Positions 44,129 to 52,386 are shown, counted from the stretch's first letter. The stretch is DNA of 64,000 bases from Rhizophagus prolifer (GCA_019425655.1 NQWY01024828.1:1-64000); one strand, 5' to 3'. Notes: a model not told the origin generated them from the letters alone. Made by a program: numbers and translations.

Positions 44129-45088
44129 TACAAAGACCACCTTGGTAACACGAGGCTGAACTTTGGAAGAGATGAGAACGGCGTTCTTTTTAAGGAGGAC
44201 AGTAATGATTACTATCCGTTTGGTTTAAACTTCATCAATCCACCCGGACTTATAGCTCAGCTATATAACCCTAGTGCGACGTATAGGAACTTTAAATACC
44301 AGGAGCAGGAGTTACAGGAGACAGGTTTCTACGCTTTCAAATGGAGAAACTATGATCCTAGTACCGGAAGATTTTTTAATGTGGACCCGTTAAGTGAGAA
44401 ATATGCTTACCAATCGCATTATAACTTCTCTGAGAATAGGGTTATTGATGGAAGGGAATTGGAAGGTTTGGAGGTTATACTACTAAAAGATAACTCAAAG
44501 AACCAATCAATTATAAAAACCGCTAATAATGGAAATTATGCCGATAATGCACAAACAAAAACAGTGCACGTTTTCGCGCATGGAAATCCATCTTCATTTT
44601 TTAATGAAAATGTAACGAATGCACAAAAAAAAGCAGGATTGGGCACTATAGATTCTGGAATGAAACTGAATAATGTCCTCAATAATGGAAGTGATTTATG
44701 GAAAAATGCAGAAAGCAAAGACGGATTCACCGTTGTTATACATTCTTGTCGAACAGGTAGAACAACAATTGATAAAGACGGGAACGTTAAAGAATCTGTT
44801 GCTGAAAAAATTTCTGGTTCCAAAGAAATGAGAGGAGTTACTATTATAGCTCCTGATGAGAGGGATTACTTTTCAATAAACGGAGTAGAAATAGGTCCAC
44901 ACGAAACTACTAATACGGATAATAACGGAAGTCCTTTGCCAGGAAAATCTCATGACGATTTAAAGCGTACAGAAACAGAGGGGAATTGGAATGTATTTAA
45001 TAATGGAGAGAGAACAAGCCAATACGATGGTAGCTGGAAACCAAAAGCAAACCCAGGTTTTATAGATAAACTATTACATAAAAATTGA
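44129..45088 (+). CDS. Orphan RHS tip cassette 2 (core plus caspase-like tip)
   Basis: The frame opens with a copy of the RHS core ([18 protein letters not shown] to NPSATYRNFKY), then a different core end (YDPSTGRFFNVDPLSEKYAYQ) and a tip of about 215 residues. No RHS trunk or signal peptide precedes it; the first usable start in the tip region is GTG at 44381, so it is an orphan, not a separate secreted protein. The tip has HVFAHGN and, 56 residues on, VVIHSCRTGR, the His and Cys spacing of caspase-fold (clan CD) peptidases; this assignment is tentative. It is followed 4 bases later by a lipoprotein gene. Confidence 0.75.
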   Translation, partial: YKDHLGNTRLNFGRDENGVLFKEDSNDYYPFGLNFINPPGLIAQLYNPSATYRNFKYQEQELQETGFYAFKWRNYDPSTGRFFNVDPLSEKYAYQSHYNFSENRVIDGRELEGLEVILLKDNSKNQSIIKTANNGNYADNAQTKTVHVFAHGNPSSFFNENVTNAQKKAGLGTIDSGMKLNNVLNNGSDLWKNAESKDGFTVVIHSCRTGRTTIDKDGNVKESVAEKISGSKEMRGVTIIAPDERDYFSINGVEIGPHETTNTDNNGSPLPGKSHDDLKRTETEGNWNVFNNGERTSQYDGSWKPKANPGFIDKLLHKN

Positions 45089-45092
45089 TTCT

Positions 45093-45530
45093 ATGAAAAA
45101 AACTATTTCAACACTTATTCTTCTATTCATAATTACCTCTTGTAAAAAGAAAAATGATGATATTACATCTATAAGCCAAATAACAACTAACTATGATACA
45201 TTAAGAAATAGAATTATATATAAAGGTGATGTAAATGCTTATAATGAACTATATTATGGATTTATGGATTCTAATGAAGCAGAAAGAACAGATAGTTTGA
45301 TGATATATTCGAAAATTATGGCTGAAAAATTCAACAATGAAGGAGCATATTTAGATTATTTTAAAGCACTTTGTGAGAAATATGGTATAAATGTGGATTA
45401 TCCAAACTATAATAAAATTAATTTGTCACAGATGCCCGAAAGCTCAAAAAAGCAAGCAGAAGATTGGTTAAAAAAAATGCTTAAAAAAAGAATTATAACG
45501 CAGGAACAGTATAATCTGGTGAAAAAATAA
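45093..45530 (+). CDS. Candidate immunity lipoprotein of cassette 2
   Basis: 145 residues with a lipoprotein signal (MKKTISTLILLFIITSC, lipobox ITSC) followed by a charged helical domain. No known family. It starts 4 bases after the tip frame and is followed by the next 173-bp repeat with its terminator, the same place occupied by the other candidate immunity genes. A lipoprotein partner points to protection in the periplasm or outer membrane, which would suit a peptidase tip (inference). Confidence 0.6.
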   Translation: MKKTISTLILLFIITSCKKKNDDITSISQITTNYDTLRNRIIYKGDVNAYNELYYGFMDSNEAERTDSLMIYSKIMAEKFNNEGAYLDYFKALCEKYGINVDYPNYNKINLSQMPESSKKQAEDWLKKMLKKRIITQEQYNLVKK

Positions 45531-45550
45531 GATAAAGTGGAATGTATAAC

Positions 45551-45723
45551 GTTCCAAACAAGTTGGTAAATAAAAATAGTATTGAATTTCAATACTATTT
45601 TTATAGAAATAAGATAGGGAAATGAAGTTTGAAATAGTATTGCAGGTAGCCAGAACAGTAGAAATTAGAAAAAAGGCTATCTAAAATACTGAGAACCATA
45701 ACAGGTGTTTCAGATGTGTTGGT
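45551..45723 (+). repeat. 173-bp cassette repeat R3
   Basis: Full unit from GTTCCAAACAAGTTGGT to GTTTCAGATGTGTTGGT. Terminator stem at 45575-45599 with T-run, second stem GGTAGCC/GGCTATC. It joins the RHS core copy of cassette 3 directly, without a palindromic spacer. Confidence 0.85.
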
Positions 45724-46781
45724 GTTATTACCAGTACAAAGACCACCTTGGTAACACGAGGCTGAACTTTGGAAGAGATGAGAACGGCGTTCTTTTTAAG
45801 GAGGACAGTAATGACTACTATCCGTTTGGTTTGAACTTTATCAATCCACCCGGACAGATTGCACAGCTATATAACCCAAGTGCGACGTATAAGAATTACA
45901 AGTATAATGCAAAGGAGTTGCAGGAGACTGGAATGTATGACTACGGTTCTCGCCAATATATGCCTGATATCGTTCGTTGGGGAACTGTAGATAAACTAAG
46001 TGAGAAATATCCTTTTGCCAGTAATTATGCATATGTTCTTAATCGTCCAACGGTCGCGGTAGACCCTGACGGAAAAAGAGTATACTTTATCGGAGGAGCA
46101 GGAAACGACCAAGATGGTTGGGATTATGTTAATCGTTGGGCAAGAGCTTTTGCCTCAAATGGTATAAATGATTTTTATAGAGTAAATGCAACCAGAGGAA
46201 AGACTGCTGATATTGAATTTACTACAATGTATCGTCAAACAGGATATGAGAGGATGAATAACTCAATGTCTCCAAGTGCAATGGGAGGTTTTGGGACTAC
46301 ATCATACAATGCATATAATACGGAAACTAAACCTGTTCAAGATGATATGATAGATGCTACTGTTAGTATGTATCAGCAACAGCTAAAAGATAATCCGTTA
46401 CAAGAAGGAGAACAATTTAATATGGTCGGTTACTCTTACGGAAGTGTCTTACAGGCTCAATCAGCATTAAGATTGGCAGACTCTGGGCAAGTGATTGATA
46501 ATTTGGTTTTGATAGGAAGCCCTATATCAGATAAATCCGATTTGATGAAACAATTAAAGGGAAATAGTAATATTAAAAATGTTACCAGATACGATTTAGA
46601 AGGAGATGCCCTGAGTAATCCTCAAGATATATATGATTATCTTATAAAGGGAGGGCTTATTCAAGGAGGTATTCAAGGGGATAACGCGCATCATTTTGAT
46701 GCCGCAAGACCAGGAAACCAAGCAGACCAATTAATGAATACCATTGTACAATGGTTACAACAACAAGGTGTGACAAATTAA
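45714..46781 (+). CDS. Orphan RHS tip cassette 3 (core plus lipase-like tip)
   Basis: The frame starts inside the end of repeat R3 (ATG at 45714 or GTG at 45705), runs into the RHS core ([15 protein letters not shown] to GSRQYMPDIVRWGTVDKLSEK, DPDGKRVYFIGGAGND) and then a tip of about 235 residues. The tip has NMVGYSYGSVLQAQSAL, a GxSxG nucleophile elbow, then NLVLIGSPISDK and a late His (GDNAHHFDA), the order Ser-Asp-His of alpha/beta hydrolases; I infer a lipase- or esterase-type effector. No trunk or signal peptide precedes it. A candidate immunity gene starts 4 bases later. Confidence 0.78.
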   Translation: MCWCYYQYKDHLGNTRLNFGRDENGVLFKEDSNDYYPFGLNFINPPGQIAQLYNPSATYKNYKYNAKELQETGMYDYGSRQYMPDIVRWGTVDKLSEKYPFASNYAYVLNRPTVAVDPDGKRVYFIGGAGNDQDGWDYVNRWARAFASNGINDFYRVNATRGKTADIEFTTMYRQTGYERMNNSMSPSAMGGFGTTSYNAYNTETKPVQDDMIDATVSMYQQQLKDNPLQEGEQFNMVGYSYGSVLQAQSALRLADSGQVIDNLVLIGSPISDKSDLMKQLKGNSNIKNVTRYDLEGDALSNPQDIYDYLIKGGLIQGGIQGDNAHHFDAARPGNQADQLMNTIVQWLQQQGVTN

Positions 46782-46785
46782 TTCT

Positions 46786-47028
46786 ATGAAAAAGTTTTTG
46801 CTTATATATGTTTTATTTACAGTATTTTATATTGTATTGATAGTTCTGACAAGTCCTTTTTTATTAACTTGGGGGAAAGAGAGAAGTTTTTTAGAGAAAC
46901 TGTATGTTTGGTTTTTAACAAAACCTTTCAACTTAGAATTTTCTGCGGGATTAATTTTGATTAATTCATTATTTTGGACAGCTTTAATATATTTTATCCT
47001 ACAAGGAATAAGGCTTTTAAAGAAGTAA
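46786..47028 (+). CDS. Candidate immunity protein of cassette 3 (80 aa, two helices)
   Basis: Two hydrophobic segments (about residues 4-28 and 52-76) with a basic loop GKERSFLEKLYVW between them. No known family, and not similar in sequence to the candidate at 43303. It starts 4 bases after the lipase-like tip. A membrane-embedded partner is what one would expect against a lipase that attacks membranes from the periplasm (inference from position and predicted activity). Confidence 0.6.
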   Translation: MKKFLLIYVLFTVFYIVLIVLTSPFLLTWGKERSFLEKLYVWFLTKPFNLEFSAGLILINSLFWTALIYFILQGIRLLKK

Positions 47029-47050
47029 TTATTTATGGCAATGTGGTAAT

Positions 47051-47195
47051 GTACCAAACGAGTTGGTAAACAAAAATAGGGTAACGTTCCAAATAAGTTG
47101 GTAAATAAAAATAGTATTGAATTTCAATACTATTTTTTAGGAAATAAGATAGGGAAATGAAATTTGAAATAGTGTTACAGATAGCCAGAGCAGGG
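47051..47195 (+). repeat. Truncated cassette repeats R4a and R4b
   Basis: A left end GTACCAAACGAGTTGGT at 47051 is followed 35 bases later by a second unit starting GTTCCAAATAAGTTGGT at 47086, which breaks off after GATAGCCAGAGCAGG and is followed at 47201 by a full unit. The 35-base step between left ends is the same as at 43556/43591. Confidence 0.75.
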
Positions 47196-47200
47196 GTAAT

Positions 47201-47373
47201 GTTCCAAACAAGTTGGTAAATAAAAGTAGTATTGAATACCAATACTATTTTTATAGAAATAAGATAGGAAAATAAAGTTTGAAATGGTATTGCAGATAGC
47301 CAGAACAGGAGAAATTAGAAAACAGGCTATCTAAAATGCTGAGAATCATAAAAGGTGTTCCAGATGTGTTGGT
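47201..47373 (+). repeat. 173-bp cassette repeat R4c
   Basis: Full unit. The stems AGTATTG/CAATACT and AGATAGCC (47294-47301) / GGCTATCT (47325-47332) are both intact. Confidence 0.85.
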
Positions 47374-47471
47374 GGAACCGCTACAGTAAAGACATCCTAT
47401 ATTGTACGGTATAGACTATCTATATCGTGCGATATAGTAGGTCACTATCGCACGGTATTGACTATCTATAT
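47374..47471. repeat. Palindrome-rich spacer of cassette 4
   Basis: 98 bases with a perfect hairpin CTATATCG-TG-CGATATAG (47420-47437) nested in further inverted repeats (CGTGCGAT with ATCGCACG). The spacer at 47756-47853 has the same length and about nine in ten bases alike. Confidence 0.7.
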
Positions 47472-47576
47472 AGTACAAAGACCACCTTGGTAACACGAGG
47501 CTGAACTTTGGTAGGGACGAGAACGGCGTTCTTTTTAAGGAGGATAGTAATGATTATTACCCATTTGGTTTGAACT
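47472..47576 (+). repeat. Remnant copy of the RHS core
   Basis: About 105 bases of core sequence (AGTACAAAGACCACCTTGG onward to the CCATTTGGTTTGAACT stretch) that end at repeat R5. No tip or immunity gene remains, so this is a relic of a lost cassette. Confidence 0.8.
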
Positions 47577-47582
47577 GGCAAT

Positions 47583-47755
47583 GTTCCAAATAAGTTGGTA
47601 AATAGAAATAGTATTGAAATTCAATACTATTTTTATAGAAAACAAGATAGAAAAAGTATGTTGAAATAGTATTGCAGATAACCAGAGCAGGAGAAATTAA
47701 AAAATTGGTCATCTAAAATATTGAAAACCATAAGAAGTGTTCCAGATTTGTTGGT
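47583..47755 (+). repeat. 173-bp cassette repeat R5 (last, most diverged)
   Basis: Full unit. Its second stem reads GATAACC/GGTCATC where the others read GATAGCC/GGCTATC, so one position changes from G-C to A-T on both sides while the neighbouring pair is lost. Confidence 0.8.
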
Positions 47756-47871
47756 GGAACTGCTACAGTATAGGCATCTTATATGGTACGGTATAGATTA
47801 TCTATATCGTGCGACATAGTAGGTCACTATCGAACGGTATTGACTATCTATATAGTACAAAGACCACTTGG
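47756..47871. repeat. Palindromic spacer and 18-base core stub at the right end of the array
   Basis: 98-base spacer similar to 47374-47471, followed by AGTACAAAGACCACTTGG (47854-47871), the first bases of an RHS core copy. The sequence then passes straight into the upstream region of the prolyl oligopeptidase gene, so this is the right boundary of the array. Confidence 0.7.
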
Positions 47872-47922
47872 CCTCTGCTCGCAAACAAACCTGCTACAAA
47901 CTTCTGGAGTTTTATTTTTTTG

Positions 47923-47930
47923 TATTTTTG
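47923..47930 (+). promoter_or_regulatory. -7 element (TATTTTTG) of the prolyl oligopeptidase gene
   Basis: TATTTTTG matches TAnnTTTG, 21 bases before the ATG at 47952. Confidence 0.55.
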
Positions 47931-47951
47931 AAACTATTCAAAAAGTTAAAA

Positions 47952-50072
47952 ATGAAAGTAAAATCAATCTTTGCAACAGCAGCCGTTATTTTTTATGTTG
48001 GTGCCCAAGCTCAATCTATGACCAATTCTAACTATCCCAAAGCCTTAAAAGGAACTCAAGTTGACCAATATTTCGGAACATCAGTTGCAGACCCATACCG
48101 TGATCTGGAAAACGATTCCGATGCTACTAAAAAATGGGTAGACGAAGAAGTAGCTTACAGCCAGAATTATCTTTCCAAAATCCCCTTCAGAGAAACAATT
48201 AAAAACCAATTGAGAGATATCTGGAATTATGAGAAAATAGGAGCGCCGTTCAAAGAAGGCGATTATACTTATTATTACAAAAACAATGGATTACAGGCAC
48301 AATCGGTACTTTACAGGACTAATAATAAAACCAAAAACGTTGAGGTTTTCCTTGACCCCAATACTTTTTCTGATAAAGGAACGACTTCGCTTTCCAATTT
48401 GTCATTCAACAAAAAAGGCAACCTTGCCGCTTATTCTATTTCCGAAGGTGGAAGTGACTGGAACAAGATCATCATCATCGATGCGATTACCAAAAAACAA
48501 ATTGATGACACTTTGCTTGATGTGAAATTTAGTGGAATTGCCTGGAAAGGCGACGAAGGTTTCTATTATTCCAGCTATGACAAGCCGAAAGAAGGAACCG
48601 TTCTTTCCGGAATGACGGATAAACACAAAGTTTATTTCCACAAATTAGGCACAAAACAATCCGAAGACCAGTTGATATTCGGTGGTGAGAAAAAGCCAAG
48701 AAGATATCTGACTGCAGATGTTTCCGAAGACCAAAGATTCCTGATTATTTCAGCGGCTAATGCTACCAATGGCAACGAATTATATATCAAAGATCTGAAA
48801 AATGGCGGTGACTTTGTACAGATCAACAAAGGCTTTGACATCAATGCTGATATTGTGGATACGCAAGGCGATGATCTGTTCATCTTCACAGACAAAGACG
48901 CTCCGAATAAGCGTTTGGTAAAGGTCGGCATCAAAAGCCCAAGCCCGGAAAACTGGAAAGATGTGATTCCTGAAACTGAAAATGTGTTAAGCATCTCTGA
49001 AGCTGGCGGTTACTTTTTCGGAAAATATATGAAAGATGCGATTAGCCTTGTAAAACAATTCGATAAAACTGGAAAATTGGTCAGAGAAATTGCATTGCCT
49101 GGAAAAGGAACAGTTTCCGGATTTGGAGGAAAAAAAGAGGATAAAGACATCTACTATTCTTTCACTAATTATATCACGCCGGGAACGATTTATAAATACA
49201 ATGTAGCATCCGGAAAATCGGAAGTTTATCAAAAACCAAAAGTGAAATTCAATCCGGAAGATTATGTTTCTGAGCAGGTTTTCTACACTTCAAAAGACGG
49301 AACTAAAGTGCCGATGATGATCAACTACAAAAAAGGAACTAAGTTGGACGGAAAGAATCCGACGATCCTTTATTCTTACGGCGGTTTCAACATCAGTCTT
49401 CAGCCAAGTTTCTCTGTAGTCAATGCCATTTGGATGGAAAATGGTGGAATCTATGCCGTTCCGAATATCCGAGGTGGTGGAGAGTATGGTAAAAAATGGC
49501 ACGATGCAGGAACCAAACAACAAAAGAAAAACGTGTTTGATGACTTCATTGCGGCGGGCGAATACTTGCAGTCGAAAGGTTACACTTCAAAGGAATATAT
49601 GGCACTTTCTGGCCGTTCCAACGGTGGACTTTTAGTGGGTGCGACAATGACGATGAGACCGGATCTGGCGAAAGTTGCTTTTCCTGGTGTTGGCGTTCTG
49701 GATATGTTGAGATATAACAAATTCACGGCTGGTGCTGGTTGGTCTTATGATTACGGCACAGCAGAAGACAGCAAAGAGATGTTCGATTATCTTAAGTCTT
49801 ATTCGCCTGTTCACAATGTAAAAGCAGGGACCTGCTACCCGTCAACAATGATCATCACCAGTGATCACGATGATAGAGTAGTGCCGGCACATTCTTTCAA
49901 ATTTGGTGCTGAGTTGCAGGAGAAACAAGCTTGTAACAACCCAATTTTGTTAAGAATTGAGAAAAATGCGGGCCACGGCGCTGGTCGTTCCACGGAACAA
50001 GTGATTGGTGAAAATGCTGATCTTTTGAGTTTTGCATTATTCGAAATGGGAATCAAATCCCTGAAAAAGTAA
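47952..50072 (+). CDS. Prolyl oligopeptidase (family S9A), secreted
   Basis: 706 residues from MKVKSIFATAAVIFYVGAQAQ, a signal peptide; longer frames upstream run into the cassette array. The N-terminal part (DQYFGTSVADPYRDLEND) and the propeller follow, then the hydrolase domain with GRSNGGLLVG (catalytic Ser), TSDHDDRVVPAHSFKF (catalytic Asp region) and KNAGHGAGRS (catalytic His). It cleaves short peptides after proline in the periplasm. The gene stands alone, with promoter and terminator, and is not part of the RHS array. Confidence 0.95.
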   Translation: MKVKSIFATAAVIFYVGAQAQSMTNSNYPKALKGTQVDQYFGTSVADPYRDLENDSDATKKWVDEEVAYSQNYLSKIPFRETIKNQLRDIWNYEKIGAPFKEGDYTYYYKNNGLQAQSVLYRTNNKTKNVEVFLDPNTFSDKGTTSLSNLSFNKKGNLAAYSISEGGSDWNKIIIIDAITKKQIDDTLLDVKFSGIAWKGDEGFYYSSYDKPKEGTVLSGMTDKHKVYFHKLGTKQSEDQLIFGGEKKPRRYLTADVSEDQRFLIISAANATNGNELYIKDLKNGGDFVQINKGFDINADIVDTQGDDLFIFTDKDAPNKRLVKVGIKSPSPENWKDVIPETENVLSISEAGGYFFGKYMKDAISLVKQFDKTGKLVREIALPGKGTVSGFGGKKEDKDIYYSFTNYITPGTIYKYNVASGKSEVYQKPKVKFNPEDYVSEQVFYTSKDGTKVPMMINYKKGTKLDGKNPTILYSYGGFNISLQPSFSVVNAIWMENGGIYAVPNIRGGGEYGKKWHDAGTKQQKKNVFDDFIAAGEYLQSKGYTSKEYMALSGRSNGGLLVGATMTMRPDLAKVAFPGVGVLDMLRYNKFTAGAGWSYDYGTAEDSKEMFDYLKSYSPVHNVKAGTCYPSTMIITSDHDDRVVPAHSFKFGAELQEKQACNNPILLRIEKNAGHGAGRSTEQVIGENADLLSFALFEMGIKSLKK

Positions 50073-50092
50073 AATTGCAATTATTATGATAA

Positions 50093-50127
50093 AAAATCCC
50101 GAAATTAGTTTCGGGATTTTTTGTTTT
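50093..50127 (+). terminator. Terminator of the prolyl oligopeptidase gene
   Basis: AAAATCCCGAAA/TTTCGGGATTTT, 4-base loop and T-run. Confidence 0.9.
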
Positions 50128-50177
50128 TGGACAATAATTTGATACAAAACAAATCACTCATTTAAATCTTTATAACT

Positions 50178-50603
50178 ATGAAAAAATCCACCTTAATTAC
50201 AGGCTTTGCAGTTGTTTTAGCATTAGTTTCCTGCAAGAAGAATGACACCAAAATGACTTCCGAATCTTATTCCACGGAAACAACCGTTACTGATGAAAAT
50301 GGTAAAGTCGATAGCGTTACAACAACTTCTATGGAAAAAGAAATTAATGGCAAAAAAATAACATCTGTTTCCTATCCTTATAAAACCAGTGACGGAAGCC
50401 GGGCCAAAGCCACTTTTAGCGATAATGGCAAATCCAAAACTATTACCATCGAAGCGAATAATATGAAATATGTTCTTGATTTTGTTAAGGCGACACCAAC
50501 AGGAGAGCTATATGAAAGAAATAGCATTTCTGCAGAATCTTCCGAGGATTCGCTTCTGATTTCTCAAGGGAATAATATTATTCATTTGGGTAAAATCAAA
50601 TAA
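50178..50603 (+). CDS. Small hypothetical lipoprotein (141 aa)
   Basis: The lipoprotein signal MKKSTLITGFAVVLALVSC (lipobox LVSC) is followed by a Ser/Thr-rich stretch and a beta-rich domain (ITSVSYPYKTSDGSRAKATF, TITIEANNMKYVLDF). No known family. The protein would be anchored in the envelope. It is a single gene, closed by the convergent terminator at 50609. Confidence 0.7.
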   Translation: MKKSTLITGFAVVLALVSCKKNDTKMTSESYSTETTVTDENGKVDSVTTTSMEKEINGKKITSVSYPYKTSDGSRAKATFSDNGKSKTITIEANNMKYVLDFVKATPTGELYERNSISAESSEDSLLISQGNNIIHLGKIK

Positions 50604-50608
50604 GAAAC

Positions 50609-50642
50609 AAAAGGGGTTTAATAATTTTAAACCCCCTTTTTA
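50609..50642. terminator. Bidirectional terminator between convergent genes
   Basis: AAAGGGGTTTAA and TTAAACCCCCTTT form a long stem with T-runs on both strands. The stop codon of the minus-strand gene lies inside it. Confidence 0.85.
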
Positions 50643-51100
50643 CCTTCCAGAAGCATTTCTATCATTTTGATTTTCCTGCGTTCACGAGTTTCCTCTTTCT
50701 TCGCCTCTTCTATCCAGCGGATGTATTCTTTCCTATGTGTGTAAGACATTTTATTATAAAATTCTTTTGCTTTTTCATTTTGATTGAGTAATTCCTGAAC
50801 ATCGTCGGGAACAGTAACGACTCGTTCTTCTTTGTCTTCCCAAAGCTTAACATCCACAATCTCTCCGAATGTTTTCCCCAATTCCTTTCTGATAACCTGA
50901 GTCAATCCCAGCCTATGACATCCGCCGCCCATATTCGCCAGGCTACTTCTGTATTCCACTTTGTCATCAAGTAAAACTTTGACTTTGACCTGTCCTTTCT
51001 TTCCAAATAATTCATTCGTATCAAAAGGAAAATTGATAAATGCAGCATTGATATCTTGGTGTTGCTGGATCTCTGCGGAAAAAATAATTGTGTGATTCAT
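50627..51100 (-). CDS. DUF1905 / YdeI-OmpD-associated family protein
   Basis: 157 residues. The N-terminal half is a DUF1905 beta-barrel (INAAFINFPFDTNELFG, VKVKVLLDDKVEYRSSL, GLTQVIRKELGKTFGEIVDV), and the C-terminal half is the YdeI/OmdA helical domain (FYNKMSYTHRKEYIRWIEEAKKEETRERR). Proteins of this family have been linked to resistance against envelope stress and polymyxin in enterobacteria. Their biochemistry is not known. It is divergent from the lipoprotein at 51157. Confidence 0.85.
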   Translation of the reverse strand: MNHTIIFSAEIQQHQDINAAFINFPFDTNELFGKKGQVKVKVLLDDKVEYRSSLANMGGGCHRLGLTQVIRKELGKTFGEIVDVKLWEDKEERVVTVPDDVQELLNQNEKAKEFYNKMSYTHRKEYIRWIEEAKKEETRERRKIKMIEMLLEGKKGV

Positions 51101-51156
51101 ATAATAAAAAAGCTAAATCAAAATTAAAAATATTATTTTCGCAAAAACACTTTTTT

Positions 51157-52314
51157 ATGAAAACATATTTTATTTTATTTCTCAGCTTATTCCTTTTTTC
51201 CTGTAGTTCGTCTTCTGATGATGAGGTGCGGGAATCTGTTCCACAATTAACAACGAAAGATATCAGTCTGGATGATGACGGGCTTCTTAAAATTGGTGGT
51301 AAAATAACCAATACCGGAGGAAGTCAAATTTCCAGAGTCGGAGTTATTTGGAGTACTTCCGCCAATGTTTCCTTAGAAAATTATGCAACTGAAGATAAAG
51401 AAGAACTGTTTTCTTCCAATGAGGATTTTGAATTCAGATCCAAAAAAATATTCTTGCCTAATACAACTTATTATTTCCGCGCTTTTGCCCAAAATAATAA
51501 AGGAACAGCTTTAGGAAATGTGGTTTCTTACAAGTATAGGAATGTAATAGAGACCCTGGATCCAACAGAAATTACCACAGTAAGTGCTACTCTTAATGGT
51601 AAATATTATCAGCCTTTAGGAAATCTTTCTTACGCAGGTTTCGTATATGCAACTCATTCAGAACCAACTATTTTTGATAGTAGTACTGCTTCTGCTGCTA
51701 CTTTAGGAACAATGAACTTTAAAGTACAATTGACGGGGCTTACAAGAAATACAGAATATTACATTCGGTCATATACTAAGATTGATAATAGGTATTATTA
51801 CGGAGAAGAGAAGAAAATAAAAACGGCTGGCTATTTTGGTCCGGCTGGTGGAATTGTAGCTTATGATAAAGGTGTTACTACCGATGGTTGGAGATATCTT
51901 GAGATAAGCAACAAAGATGTTGGAAAAAATTATTGTTCTACAATGCCCCCACTGTGTAGGTTTGGAGCTGCTTGGAGTGAAACAAATAATTACATAGCGG
52001 GTACGTCAGAAAAAATGGGCGAAGGTCCTAATAATACTAATTTTATTATCAGCAAAATATCAGGAGATACTGCGGCTAAATTTTGTAAACAATATTCAGT
52101 CAATGGTTATTCGGATTGGTTTTTACCTTCCAAAGCAGAAGCAGAAGCAATCTTTACAAGTATAAGAAAGGGAGGAATGTATTTAAACTCAGGATTGGTT
52201 TCTTGGACATCTTCCGAAATTAATTCTAACGAAGCCTATTTGATTTACGGAGATGGTTCTACAAGTGGACAAAAATACGCAGATTATAAAACCTATCCAG
52301 TTAGAAGATATTAA
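51157..52314 (+). CDS. Lipoprotein with fibronectin-like and DUF1566-like domains
   Basis: I start at 51157, since MKTYFILFLSLFLFSC is a lipoprotein signal with lipobox LFSC. After a Ser/Asp linker come two Fn3-like beta-sandwiches (YYFRAFAQNNKGTALGNVVSY, YYIRSYTKIDNRYYYGEEK). The last 150 residues start PAGGIVAYDKGVTTDGWRYLE and hold GYSDWFLPSKAEAEAIF and WTSSEINSNEAYLI, marks of the DUF1566/Lcl C-terminal domain found in many Bacteroidota surface proteins. It is probably an exposed surface lipoprotein. Function unknown. Confidence 0.82.
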   Translation: MKTYFILFLSLFLFSCSSSSDDEVRESVPQLTTKDISLDDDGLLKIGGKITNTGGSQISRVGVIWSTSANVSLENYATEDKEELFSSNEDFEFRSKKIFLPNTTYYFRAFAQNNKGTALGNVVSYKYRNVIETLDPTEITTVSATLNGKYYQPLGNLSYAGFVYATHSEPTIFDSSTASAATLGTMNFKVQLTGLTRNTEYYIRSYTKIDNRYYYGEEKKIKTAGYFGPAGGIVAYDKGVTTDGWRYLEISNKDVGKNYCSTMPPLCRFGAAWSETNNYIAGTSEKMGEGPNNTNFIISKISGDTAAKFCKQYSVNGYSDWFLPSKAEAEAIFTSIRKGGMYLNSGLVSWTSSEINSNEAYLIYGDGSTSGQKYADYKTYPVRRY

Positions 52315-52336
52315 AATTGAAACAAATTGAACATAA

Positions 52337-52366
52337 AAAATCCCAACTTAACTGTTGGGATTTTCA
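52337..52366. terminator. Bidirectional terminator between convergent genes
   Basis: AAAATCCCAAC/GTTGGGATTTT with a 6-base loop, A-run before and T-run after. Confidence 0.9.
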
Positions 52367-52386
52367 TTATATAAAAGTATTGTTTA

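Noticed and set aside
43556-47755. CRISPR array
   Set aside because: The repeats are 173 bp, far apart, and separated by genes and core copies; no short regular repeat-spacer pattern and no cas genes.
43556-47755. Integron with attC sites
   Set aside because: The cassette layout is suggestive, but there is no integrase gene in the window and the unit does not show the usual short attC core pair; kept only as an analogy.
43549-47871. Insertion sequence or prophage as the origin of the repeats
   Set aside because: No transposase, integrase or phage structural gene anywhere between 34 and 48 kb.
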